DNA of 41,788 bases from NCBI RefSeq assembly GCF_001399975.1, contig NZ_LKBD01000039.1:1-41788 (forward strand), given 5' to 3'. Made by a program: the position numbers and the translations under genes. This stretch comes from Pseudoalteromonas sp. P1-9 (GTDB taxonomy: Bacteria; Pseudomonadota; Gammaproteobacteria; Enterobacterales; Alteromonadaceae). The notes under the pieces are model-generated. The model did no database searches, was not told the DNA's origin, and saw only the letters and a program-made list of their open reading frames with translations. Below are positions 26,719 to 34,111 of the stretch, one piece after another. Position 1 is the first letter of the stretch, and the number at the start of each line of letters is the position of its first letter.

Positions 26719-29513
26719 AGCGCTTAACTGTGAGTGTATTGTCATTGAGTTTGACTGCGTGCTTTTTAACGCAGCCAGAACCGGCTAAACGTAACACTTT
26801 GGGAGAACTCGACTTAGCGACAGAGTTACCACAAACCACAGTTACAGAAACCGCACCTACACCTGAGCAACTTGCTGCTGCATATCAAGAAATTGTCGCG
26901 CTTGCACCTAAAGCAAGTGCACGACAACAAGCTAATAGCCGCTTAGCCCAGTTAAGCTTAGAGCAACAGCAACTCGCGCAAGAACAAGGTGTAACGCAAG
27001 ATTCTGGCTACTTTGATAATACGGTTAATCAGTATTTGGCGTTGTTGGCAAACTCTGAAGCACTAGATGGGCGAGATGAGGTACTTTATCAATTAGCCAA
27101 AGCGTATTTCTTAAAAGGGGATCAGCAAGCGGCATTTGATGTGACGAGCGAACTGATCCGCGACTATCCTGACTTTGTCCATAATGAAGAGCTGATTTTC
27201 CGCCAAGGCGAATACATGTTTAACCAAAAGCAGTATGAGCAAGCGAAAAATCGTTACCTAACGCTTGTTGAGAATTATCCCGACTCGCCACTTGCCAGTA
27301 CATCGCGCTATATGCTGGCGTGGTCAGATTTTAAATTGTTTAACTATCAAGCATCGCTAAATAGCTTTACGCAAGTACTTAGTCTTGCCCTTGAGCAAGA
27401 TGGTAAGACGGTGCTAAATATTGAGCAGCTTAATAATAGCGACCGTTATTTAGTCGCGGATACATTGCGTATTATGAGTGTGATTTTCTCATATAGTGAT
27501 TTTGAACAAGATCCGGTTTCTCATTATCAGCAGTATGGTTGGCAAGCGTTTAGCTTTATGAATTTTGACTCGCTGGCAAGTTACTATATCGAGCAAAAAC
27601 GCTATCTTGATGCGGCCAAAACCTATCAGAGCTTTATTACCACATCGCCAGAGCCAAACCACAAAGTAGATTTTGCCTTGGCGCAAATGTCGGTGTTTAA
27701 AAAAGCGAACTTTAAATCATTACTAACGGATTATGAGCTGCAATTTATTCGCGAATTTGGTGTTGGCAGCACCTATTTAGCTACTGAGCCAACAGATGCT
27801 CATTATCTTGCGTTAAAGACTCTTGAAAAGAAATACGCAGATCGCAGTTATTATCAAGGGCAACAACTTGCTCAGCAAAATGAAAACGCGATTACTGCGT
27901 TTAGCGTGGCCGCTATAGGTTATCAGCGTTATCTCGACACCTTACAACTAAAGCAACAAGGCGATATCGACAGCCATTACTTGTTAGCTGAGAGTTTGTA
28001 TCAAAGTCAGCAATGGCAAAAAGCATTATCTGAGTACCAAACAATTGCCTATTCAGCCGAGCCGAACAAATACCAAAGTGATGCAGGGTTTGCAGTTGTA
28101 TCAATTTACAAAACACAGCTTGCTAATAAACAAAGATCACAACGCGGTGACGCAGGGCAACACGAATTTGTAGTTGAAGTCGTTGATAACTGGCTTAAGT
28201 TTGCAACCACGTTTAGCACGCACAAATCGGCAAGTACTGTTGTATTACAAGCGTTTAATTTATTATTTGAACGTCAAATGTATGATGTTTTGCTAACTAA
28301 GTTCGCGCATGTTAAACAGTTTAGTTTATCTGAATCTGAAATGTATCAAGCGCAGCTGCTTGCGGCACATAGCCATTACAATTTACAAGATTTTGCTAGT
28401 GCCGAGAGTGCTTACAAGCAGTTGCTAGCAAAGTCATCGGAGCAAGCATCTTTAGTGCGCGAAAATCTTGCGCAAAGCATGATTAAGCAGGCTGAAGCTT
28501 TGGCAGCAACCAATCCGCAGCTCGCAGCAGATAAATACATTGCGTTGTTAACCTTGTTGCCATCCACATTGTATCGTGAGCAAGTACAATACAATTTAAC
28601 GCAATACCTCATATCGTTGCAGTTATTTAGCCAAGCGAGCAAGTGGGTCGACGATTTTATTACGCGTTATCCAACGTCAAAAAATATTGAGTCGTTGCAA
28701 ACGCAAAAAATAGCGATTTATAAAAATACACAGCAAGGCGACAAGCTTGCTGCGCAGTACGCCTATCTTGCAACGAGCCACAGTGATGAAAATACGCGTC
28801 GTATCTCGCTCTATCAAAGTGCTGAGCATTATCGCAATATGGGCGATATTGAAAATGCGCGTCTGCAGTTTCGTACATACGCTCACAGCTACCCAACACC
28901 ATTCGCGCAAAACCTGCAGGCAAAAGTAGAACTGGCAAATATTTATCAAAAACAAAATAAAGCCAGTGAACGTCGCTTTTGGTTAAACAAAATTATCGCC
29001 GCTTATAAAGTTGCACCCGAGAGTGAACTCACTTGGGCTAAAATCGAGGCTGCCAAAGCAACAGAGGTATTTGCCAACGATGCGTTTTATGTTTACCAAA
29101 AGAGTAAATTAACCGTACCGCTAAAAACAAGTCTAGCGCGCAAGCGTAAACATATGGCTGTGGCGCTTGAGCGTTATCAACAGTTGGCAGATTACGCACT
29201 TGGCCAGTACTCCACGCAGGCGAATTTTAAGATTGCACAAATCTATCACCTTATGGCGCAAGATATTATGTCGTCAGAAAGGCCAAAGCAGCTTAAAGAT
29301 CTTGCGTTAGAACAATATGAGTTGTTACTTGAAGAGCAGGCGATACCTTTTGAAGACCAGGCAATAGAGCTGTACGCGCGCAATAATCAATTACTGCATT
29401 CAGGTCTTTATGACGAATGGATCAAAAAAACGCTTACCGCCTTAGCTAAGCTAATGCCTGCGCGCTTTGCTAAAAAGGAAGTTGAGCCTGGAGAAAATCA
29501 TGCAATTTATTAA
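26715..29513 (+). CDS. Large TPR lipoprotein
   Basis: A 932-residue lipoprotein (lipobox L-S-L-T-A-C, lipid Cys16) made almost wholly of helical repeats. Clear TPR-type units include L-Y-Q-L-A-K-A-Y-F-L-K-G-D-Q-Q-A-A-F (near 120), Y-M-F-N-Q-K-Q-Y-E-Q-A-K-N-R-Y (near 170), S-H-Y-L-L-A-E-S-L-Y-Q-S-Q-Q-W (near 420) and a set near 540-620. The organisation recalls outer-membrane-linked TPR lipoproteins such as GltE of Myxococcus or BamD-like assembly factors, though far longer. Overlaps its neighbours by four and 14 bases. Outer-membrane location is inferred from the Phe after the lipid Cys (no Asp at +2). Confidence 0.83.
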   Translation: MKRLTVSVLSLSLTACFLTQPEPAKRNTLGELDLATELPQTTVTETAPTPEQLAAAYQEIVALAPKASARQQANSRLAQLSLEQQQLAQEQGVTQDSGYFDNTVNQYLALLANSEALDGRDEVLYQLAKAYFLKGDQQAAFDVTSELIRDYPDFVHNEELIFRQGEYMFNQKQYEQAKNRYLTLVENYPDSPLASTSRYMLAWSDFKLFNYQASLNSFTQVLSLALEQDGKTVLNIEQLNNSDRYLVADTLRIMSVIFSYSDFEQDPVSHYQQYGWQAFSFMNFDSLASYYIEQKRYLDAAKTYQSFITTSPEPNHKVDFALAQMSVFKKANFKSLLTDYELQFIREFGVGSTYLATEPTDAHYLALKTLEKKYADRSYYQGQQLAQQNENAITAFSVAAIGYQRYLDTLQLKQQGDIDSHYLLAESLYQSQQWQKALSEYQTIAYSAEPNKYQSDAGFAVVSIYKTQLANKQRSQRGDAGQHEFVVEVVDNWLKFATTFSTHKSASTVVLQAFNLLFERQMYDVLLTKFAHVKQFSLSESEMYQAQLLAAHSHYNLQDFASAESAYKQLLAKSSEQASLVRENLAQSMIKQAEALAATNPQLAADKYIALLTLLPSTLYREQVQYNLTQYLISLQLFSQASKWVDDFITRYPTSKNIESLQTQKIAIYKNTQQGDKLAAQYAYLATSHSDENTRRISLYQSAEHYRNMGDIENARLQFRTYAHSYPTPFAQNLQAKVELANIYQKQNKASERRFWLNKIIAAYKVAPESELTWAKIEAAKATEVFANDAFYVYQKSKLTVPLKTSLARKRKHMAVALERYQQLADYALGQYSTQANFKIAQIYHLMAQDIMSSERPKQLKDLALEQYELLLEEQAIPFEDQAIELYARNNQLLHSGLYDEWIKKTLTALAKLMPARFAKKEVEPGENHAIY

Positions 29514-30198
29514 GCTTTTTTCTATTAATCGCTGTGGCTTATTGGTCTTGCTGTTTTCGTTAGCTGCGTGTCAAACAGCTCCAGAAACTATTAAACAAGC
29601 AGAACACCATGCCGAAACAAACGAAGTGCAGGTACCCTTAACCGAGAAAGAAAAGTTACTGCAAGCGCCTAACTATTACCTGCAAACAAACGCATCGGAT
29701 GATGCAAAAGCCGCGTTTGAAAAAGCGCTTAACTACAAAAATGAGGGAAAATTGGCGCTTGCGAAGCAGCATTTCACTAACCTTACGTTGCAATATCCAA
29801 ATCTGTCTGGCGCGTATTTGCAATTAGCGTACTTGGCAAAACAAGCAGAGCAAAGCACACAATATTTAGAATATTTAGAGGCGGCAGTAAACGCTAACAA
29901 ATACAATTACTACGCGGCAAATGAACTGGCGTTATTGAAGCGCGAAAAGGGCGAATTTCGCGAGGCGCTTGCGCTTTATGATTCGGCAATCGCAAGTTGG
30001 CCGGGATTTGCAGCAAGTTATATCAACAAAGGCATTCTGTTAGACCTTTACTTAGATCAAAAGGAACAAGCGATAGCGGTGTATAACACATACTTAAAAC
30101 TTGTTCCTGAAGAGTCTCAAAGCTATCGTCAAGTTGCGACATGGCTTGTGGATTTGGAGCGCCAACTTAAACAACGCGGATCAAACGAAAATGGCTAG
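29500..30198 (+). CDS. TPR lipoprotein
   Basis: A 232-residue lipoprotein (signal peptide, lipobox S-L-A-A-C, then Q-T-A-P-E). Three to four TPR units cover residues 65-220 (A-L-N-Y-K-N-E-G-K-L-A-L-A-K-Q-H-F; N-E-L-A-L-L-K-R-E-K-G-E-F-R-E-A-L-A-L-Y; Y-I-N-K-G-I-L-L-D-L-Y). The ATG at 29500 with GGAG upstream was chosen because it puts the signal peptide at the N-terminus; it overlaps the previous gene by 14 bases. Third TPR protein of the operon, just before the ion-channel genes. Confidence 0.84.
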   Translation: MQFIKLFSINRCGLLVLLFSLAACQTAPETIKQAEHHAETNEVQVPLTEKEKLLQAPNYYLQTNASDDAKAAFEKALNYKNEGKLALAKQHFTNLTLQYPNLSGAYLQLAYLAKQAEQSTQYLEYLEAAVNANKYNYYAANELALLKREKGEFREALALYDSAIASWPGFAASYINKGILLDLYLDQKEQAIAVYNTYLKLVPEESQSYRQVATWLVDLERQLKQRGSNENG

Positions 30199-30490
30199 AT
30201 ACATAAGTGTTATTTTGCTCTTTTTTGCTGTGCATTCGGTGGCAAAAGAAACACTAAAAGAGCAATCTACTCAAAGCAAAAAAATTGAACTACAAACAAC
30301 CATATCGGGCTCACAAGAAGAGCCAAAGTTTATGTCAATTTTACCGTGGCAAGACTTGTCACGAGTGACACTACCCAAGCCAAAATTAACGATTAGGCCG
30401 CGTCATAAAATTACCGCAATCGACCCTGCAAAGTTACAGCGTCAGATTGCGTTTCATACATCACAAATAAAAACAATAACCAATAATTAA
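30191..30490 (+). CDS. Small exported protein of unknown function
   Basis: A 99-residue protein starting at ATG 30191, eight bases before the end of the TPR gene. Residues 1-18 form a signal peptide (R-Y-I-S-V-I-L-L-F-F-A-V-H-S-V-A). The mature part is basic with Pro-rich S-I-L-P-W-Q-D-L and L-P-K-P-K-L-T-I-R-P, and a C-terminal helix. I recognise no family. Its position between TPR lipoprotein and ExbB suggests a small accessory piece of the same complex. A longer in-frame reading from 30101 would bury the signal peptide and is not favoured. Confidence 0.68.
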   Translation: MARYISVILLFFAVHSVAKETLKEQSTQSKKIELQTTISGSQEEPKFMSILPWQDLSRVTLPKPKLTIRPRHKITAIDPAKLQRQIAFHTSQIKTITNN

Positions 30491-30511
30491 CGGTTACATT
30501 TGGAGTTTAAA

Positions 30512-31168
30512 ATGGAAAGTTTCGATACTGTTGTCAGATTTTTTCAAGATGGTGGTAGCTTTATGTTACCGATTGCAATCGTGTTAGCGATTGGACTGGC
30601 GATTGCCTTAGAGCGCTTTTTTGTGCTGACGGGTGCTAAGTTAGCTAATCAAAAAGCCTTTAAACAGCTCATGCCTCAGTTAGCGAAAGGCGATTATAAG
30701 CAAGTGCTTAATCAAAAAAGTAATGCAGGCGTTGCTAAAATTATTAGTTCAGGCCTTGAGCGTATTGAACATACACAGCGCCGTGAAGAAATTGAATATG
30801 CGATGGAAGAGCAAGTACTTGAATTAATGCCGCGCCTTGAAAAGCGCACCGCTTATTTAGCTACGCTTGCCAATATCGCTACCTTGCTAGGTTTATTAGG
30901 CACGATTATCGGCTTGATTGCGGCCTTTTCGGCGGTTGCTGATGCTGACCCTGCTGAAAAAGCGTCATTGCTTTCGGCAAGTATCTCAGTTGCAATGAAC
31001 ACCACAGCGTTTGGTCTAATTACTGCAATTCCACTGCTACTTTGTCACTCAGTATTACAAACAAAAACAACCGAAATTATTGATGGCTTGGAAATGGCAG
31101 GCGTAAAGTGTCTTAATTTATTAACCAAGCAAAATCTCGTTTCGCAAAAAACACGTCAAACAGATTAA
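30512..31168 (+). CDS. ExbB/TolQ/MotA-family proton channel protein
   Basis: A 218-residue inner-membrane protein with three membrane segments (about 15-38, 115-143 and 155-183). The family core is clear: L-L-G-L-L-G-T-I-I-G-L-I with Thr131 and A-M-N-T-T-A-F-G-L with Thr164/165, equivalent to the channel threonines of ExbB. It would form the pentamer around the ExbD dimer and use the proton motive force. The ATG at 30512 with TGGAG upstream was preferred to a TTG four codons earlier. Followed after 10 bases by the first exbD-like gene. Confidence 0.92.
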   Translation: MESFDTVVRFFQDGGSFMLPIAIVLAIGLAIALERFFVLTGAKLANQKAFKQLMPQLAKGDYKQVLNQKSNAGVAKIISSGLERIEHTQRREEIEYAMEEQVLELMPRLEKRTAYLATLANIATLLGLLGTIIGLIAAFSAVADADPAEKASLLSASISVAMNTTAFGLITAIPLLLCHSVLQTKTTEIIDGLEMAGVKCLNLLTKQNLVSQKTRQTD

Positions 31169-31178
31169 GGGGACGACT

Positions 31179-31685
31179 ATGTTTCGCCGCAAGTTGCCAA
31201 ATAGGCAAGATGCTGAGCTGGATATTACGTCATTTATGAGTTTGATGATTGTGCTTGTGCCTGTGTTGCTGATGATGATGGTGTTTTCGCACATCACCGT
31301 GATGCAGTTAAAACTGCCACCATTATTAGCAAATCAAAGTGCTGAGCAGCTCAAAGAAAAAGAACTGCAACTTGAAGTAACTAATGATGCAATCACAATT
31401 TACTACCCAGCTGGTGCACCGCTTAAACAGTTTGCCAAGCAAGATGAAACGTATCCATTTGATCAAGTTCAGCTCGCGCTTAAAGATGTAAAAAATCTAT
31501 TGCTTGAAAAAGGGGTGGATAAAAAAGACATTACCTTATTAATTGCCGAAGACGTTGATTACCAAACCTTGATTACAACGATGGAAACGGTACGTAGTTA
31601 TCAAGCCGTCGTTGTGGCGTCGGTGGTTGATGCTGAGTTGTTTCCAGATATCGCCTTAGGTGATGCGTTGGTGGAGGCGTTATGA
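31179..31685 (+). CDS. ExbD/TolR-family protein lacking the membrane Asp
   Basis: A 168-residue protein with one N-terminal membrane segment (about 18-40) and a periplasmic domain. Aligned by eye to ExbD, T-S-F-M-S-L-M-I-V-L matches T-P-F-I-D-V-M-L-V-L, so Ser21 (codon AGT) takes the place of the proton-carrying Asp25 of E. coli ExbD. The nearest acid, Asp15, lies before the membrane segment. The periplasmic part (L-K-L-P-P-L-L, then strands) otherwise fits ExbD/TolR. Its stop overlaps the start of the second exbD by four bases, implying equal synthesis of both. It may be a structural half of a heterodimer. Confidence 0.88.
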   Translation: MFRRKLPNRQDAELDITSFMSLMIVLVPVLLMMMVFSHITVMQLKLPPLLANQSAEQLKEKELQLEVTNDAITIYYPAGAPLKQFAKQDETYPFDQVQLALKDVKNLLLEKGVDKKDITLLIAEDVDYQTLITTMETVRSYQAVVVASVVDAELFPDIALGDALVEAL

Positions 31686-32185
31686 AAAAATCAGTAAGAG
31701 CACTTCGTATGGAGCGCCATCATCGCAGAGCAAATCAGCAAGCTAAGTTGAGCTTAGTCTCTCTGATGGATATTTTTACGATTTTAGTTTTTTTCTTAAT
31801 CGTTAATTCATCAACGGTGCAAGTACTTGATGCAAATAAAAATATTAATTTACCTAAAGCGTCAAAACAAGCGCTCGCAGAAGAAACTTTGGTACTGATG
31901 GTGAGTAACAAAGCGCTTATCTTGCAAGGACAATTGATTGCTGACTTAAATGATTTAGATAACGCCAGCGAAGAAGTATTTTCGCCACTTGAGAATGCGC
32001 TTAAAGTGCATGCAGAATCAATCGAAGCGGTTGACAATATGCGCCCACTAACCATTATGGCTGACGGCAAAATTGCCTATCATCGTTTAAAGAAGATTAT
32101 GCAAACCTGCCAGCAAGCAGGGTTTGGTGATTTATCTTTGGCTGTAGAGCAAGTGGCAGAAAAAAGCGGTGGTGAGCAATTATGA
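31682..32185 (+). CDS. ExbD/TolR-family protein with intact membrane Asp
   Basis: A 167-residue protein with a basic cytoplasmic start (R-M-E-R-H-H-R-R), one membrane segment (about 25-42) and a periplasmic domain. Here the key position is L-V-S-L-M-D-I-F-T-I-L-V with Asp30, the residue that carries protons in ExbD, TolR and MotB. I-N-L-P-K after the membrane and the late M-A-D-G-K-I-A-Y-H-R-L-K-K-I motif are typical of the family. It has four-base overlaps on both sides (ATGA). Presumed active partner of the Ser-bearing paralogue. Confidence 0.92.
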   Translation: MKKSVRALRMERHHRRANQQAKLSLVSLMDIFTILVFFLIVNSSTVQVLDANKNINLPKASKQALAEETLVLMVSNKALILQGQLIADLNDLDNASEEVFSPLENALKVHAESIEAVDNMRPLTIMADGKIAYHRLKKIMQTCQQAGFGDLSLAVEQVAEKSGGEQL

Positions 32186-33129
32186 CAAGCGCCACAGTGA
32201 ATACCCATTTTGAGCTTTATAACAACTCAGACAATCGCTTATTTACCCGCTTAACGTACGGCTTTTTGGTTTGTACATTAGTATTTGCGGTGATTGTCAA
32301 AATTACCGAACTACCCGAGTTAACGAAAGCACAAAAAGCCAAAATACCGCCTAGTTTAACCCGTGTGATTGAGCGCGTTAAAGTTGAGTCTAAGCCTGAA
32401 AAGCCGAAGCCAGAAGTTAAGCCCATCGAGCAAAAACCCGAGCCGGTGAAAGAAGTCAAGCCAGAAGTCAAAGCTGAAGTTAAACCTAAAACGCCGACCA
32501 AACGAGCGCTTGAAAAAGCGAAGGACGAAGCCAGCCGTGCAGGACTTGTAGCATTAGCGGATGATTTAGCCGCGCTGCGTGATGATTTTAAATTGACGCC
32601 ATCAACGCAACCTGTGACTAAGGCTCAAGCAACGCGTAAAACGGTTAAAAGCGAAGACGTGAGCGTAAAAGCGAATGCCACACAACCACTTAATATTGCC
32701 GATGAACAGCAAGCAAAAGCGAATGTGCAAGCGCTCGCTGATAAATCGCTGGTGGCGTTAGGAGATGAAGTCGTGGCTGAAACAGGGGGTTATCAAAGTG
32801 ATGTAACCGCAAGTGAAAGCATTAGTGAAGAAGCGTTAGAGCAGCGTAAAGTCGAAGCCATTCGTGCAGTACTTGATAAAAACCAAGGGGCCTTTTACAC
32901 CCTTTATCGACGTGCTTTACGTAAAAACCCAAGTTTACAGGGTAAGGTAACGGTTGAGATTGTGGTTGCTGGAAATGGCCAAGTTAAGGATTGCCAAATC
33001 TTATCTAGTGACTTGAACGATGCGGAACTAGAGCGAAAACTGGTAAATCGTATTCGTATGATCAATTTTGGCTCTGAGTTGGTGTCTGAAACTAAACTCA
33101 ATTATTCGTTTAATTTCTTACCATTCTAA
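32182..33129 (+). CDS. TonB-like protein with AgmX/PglI-type C-terminus
   Basis: A 315-residue protein: a cytoplasmic tail of 22 residues, one membrane segment (23-41), a Pro/Lys/Glu-rich spacer (about 68-108, repeats of P-K-P-E-V-K type), a helical middle and a C-terminal domain at 224-315. That domain has Y-R-R-A-L-R-K-N-P-S-L-Q-G-K-V-T-V-E-I-V-V-x-x-x-G-Q-V, the pattern of the AgmX/PglI C-terminal domain, which is distinct from classical TonB. In Myxococcus the AgmX protein (GltJ) belongs to the gliding machine. Last gene of the operon; overlaps the second exbD by four bases. Likely transmits energy from ExbB/ExbD to outer-membrane parts. Confidence 0.87.
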   Translation: MTSATVNTHFELYNNSDNRLFTRLTYGFLVCTLVFAVIVKITELPELTKAQKAKIPPSLTRVIERVKVESKPEKPKPEVKPIEQKPEPVKEVKPEVKAEVKPKTPTKRALEKAKDEASRAGLVALADDLAALRDDFKLTPSTQPVTKAQATRKTVKSEDVSVKANATQPLNIADEQQAKANVQALADKSLVALGDEVVAETGGYQSDVTASESISEEALEQRKVEAIRAVLDKNQGAFYTLYRRALRKNPSLQGKVTVEIVVAGNGQVKDCQILSSDLNDAELERKLVNRIRMINFGSELVSETKLNYSFNFLPF

Positions 33130-33171
33130 CGCATTAAGTTTCAAACTTAAGCCTTTGTAAAATCTAGCGTG

Positions 33172-33208
33172 TTGCTCTTTATAAATAGTGTAAAGAGCAA
33201 TGCGTTTT
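33172..33208 (+). terminator. Hairpin at the end of the envelope operon
   Basis: A perfect 10-base stem TTGCTCTTTA / TAAAGAGCAA with a nine-base loop is followed by TGCGTTTT. The T tract is short and the stem AT-rich, so it is a weak intrinsic terminator. A second palindrome (TTAAGTTT-C-AAACTTAA, 33134-33150) lies just before it. Confidence 0.5.
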
Positions 33209-33352
33209 ATGTTATCTGCCTACCTATTTATATTTTTCTTACAAGAAAGTGAACCAACTGACGGTCTATTACTTATATTAGGGGCTGTTTCGGTCTTTGC
33301 TAAAATAAGTAAAGGCCTTTTTGTGTTTGAACTTCCACAGTTGAAAATGTGA
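33200..33352 (+). CDS. Possible 50-residue hydrophobic peptide
   Basis: An open frame in the 305-base gap before ribA starts ATG-CGT-TTT and would make a 50-residue peptide with one hydrophobic stretch (A-Y-L-F-I-F-F-L) and a second (G-L-L-L-I-L-G-A-V-S-V-F). Only a weak purine stretch (AAAGAG) precedes the ATG, which also lies in the terminator hairpin, and its end overlaps the ribA promoter. It may be chance or a remnant. Apart from the hairpins and this frame I see nothing else in the gap. Confidence 0.22.
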   Translation: MRFMLSAYLFIFFLQESEPTDGLLLILGAVSVFAKISKGLFVFELPQLKM

Positions 33353-33370
33353 AAAATGCACAAATATAAA
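33341..33370 (+). promoter_or_regulatory. Candidate promoter of ribA
   Basis: TTGAAA (33341-33346), an 18-base spacer and TATAAA (33365-33370) give a good sigma-70 promoter with a leader of about 58 bases. No FMN riboswitch element is visible in that leader. Confidence 0.45.
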
Positions 33371-33434
33371 CGTACACGCTAGTGCGGCTAAATGCCTAGT
33401 GTTACAATATTACAAACTATTCGTTGGAAATGTC

Positions 33435-34043
33435 GTGGCTGAAGTAAGAGCAAGAGTCCAGCTCAAAGTTGGCAAAGAAAGTAATATCCCTGCAGAAATC
33501 GTCTCATTTCATGGTTTGCTAGATGGTGAAGAGCATGTTGCTTTAATTTTTAACAATGCGGATAAAGAACAAAACCCGTTAGTGCGTATGCACTCAGAAT
33601 GTTTAACCGGTGATGTGTTTCATTCATCACGTTGTGATTGTGGCGAACAACTTGAAGAGTGCATTCATACTATGCACCAACAAGGCGGAATTATTTTATA
33701 CCTTCGCCAAGAAGGTCGTGGTATTGGTTTATACAATAAAATTGATGCATACGTACTGCAATCGCAAGGTATGAATACCTATGAAGCGAATAATCATTTA
33801 GGGTTTGCCGACGATTTACGTGAATTTAGAGATGCGGCCTTAATGCTCACTGCATTGGGTGTAGATAAAGTAAAATTGATGACGAACAATCCACGCAAGA
33901 TCAAAGAATTGACAGAAGCGGGTATTGAAGTTGCAGAGCAAGTAGGCACTTCTGCGCACGTAAAAGATGGAAACGAAGCCTATTTGGCTGCAAAAGTTTC
34001 ACGTGGTTCACATATGCTGGATTTAACGCAAGTAAAAAAGTAG
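33435..34043 (+). CDS. ribA: GTP cyclohydrolase II
   Basis: A 202-residue enzyme that opens GTP to the first pyrimidine intermediate of riboflavin synthesis. The zinc site S-E-C-L-T-G-D-V-F-H-S-S-R-C-D-C-G, the catalytic R-Q-E-G-R-G-I-G-L and the T-N-N-P-R-K motif are all present. There is no DHBP synthase domain, so it is monofunctional like E. coli RibA (196 residues). The start was set at GTG 33435 (V-A-E-V-R-A) with TGGAAA upstream; the GTG at 33399 would add 12 residues absent from the family. Own promoter and terminator. Its product pathway supplies the FAD used by the ApbE encoded 20 kb upstream, but no operon link exists. Confidence 0.95.
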   Translation: MAEVRARVQLKVGKESNIPAEIVSFHGLLDGEEHVALIFNNADKEQNPLVRMHSECLTGDVFHSSRCDCGEQLEECIHTMHQQGGIILYLRQEGRGIGLYNKIDAYVLQSQGMNTYEANNHLGFADDLREFRDAALMLTALGVDKVKLMTNNPRKIKELTEAGIEVAEQVGTSAHVKDGNEAYLAAKVSRGSHMLDLTQVKK

Positions 34044-34068
34044 CATAGGCATATCGTGTTGATTTATT

Positions 34069-34093
34069 AACGCTCCATTTTATGGAGCGTTTT
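34069..34093 (+). terminator. Rho-independent terminator after ribA
   Basis: The stem AACGCTCCA / TGGAGCGTT with a short loop and T run lies 26 bases after the ribA stop. Confidence 0.8.
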
Positions 34094-34111
34094 CATTTAT
34101 AAGAAAATAAA

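Noticed and set aside
30512..33129. Ordinary siderophore TonB-ExbB-ExbD system
   Set aside because: There is no TonB-dependent receptor, no siderophore or haem gene and no Fur-like box noticed, the C-terminus is of AgmX rather than TonB type, and there are two ExbD proteins.
30512..33129. Tol-Pal system
   Set aside because: There is no TolB or Pal and no cpoB/ybgF order; the propeller protein at the operon start is a haem lipoprotein, not TolB.
33353..33434. FMN riboswitch before ribA
   Set aside because: The leader is too short for the RFN element and its conserved blocks are not seen.
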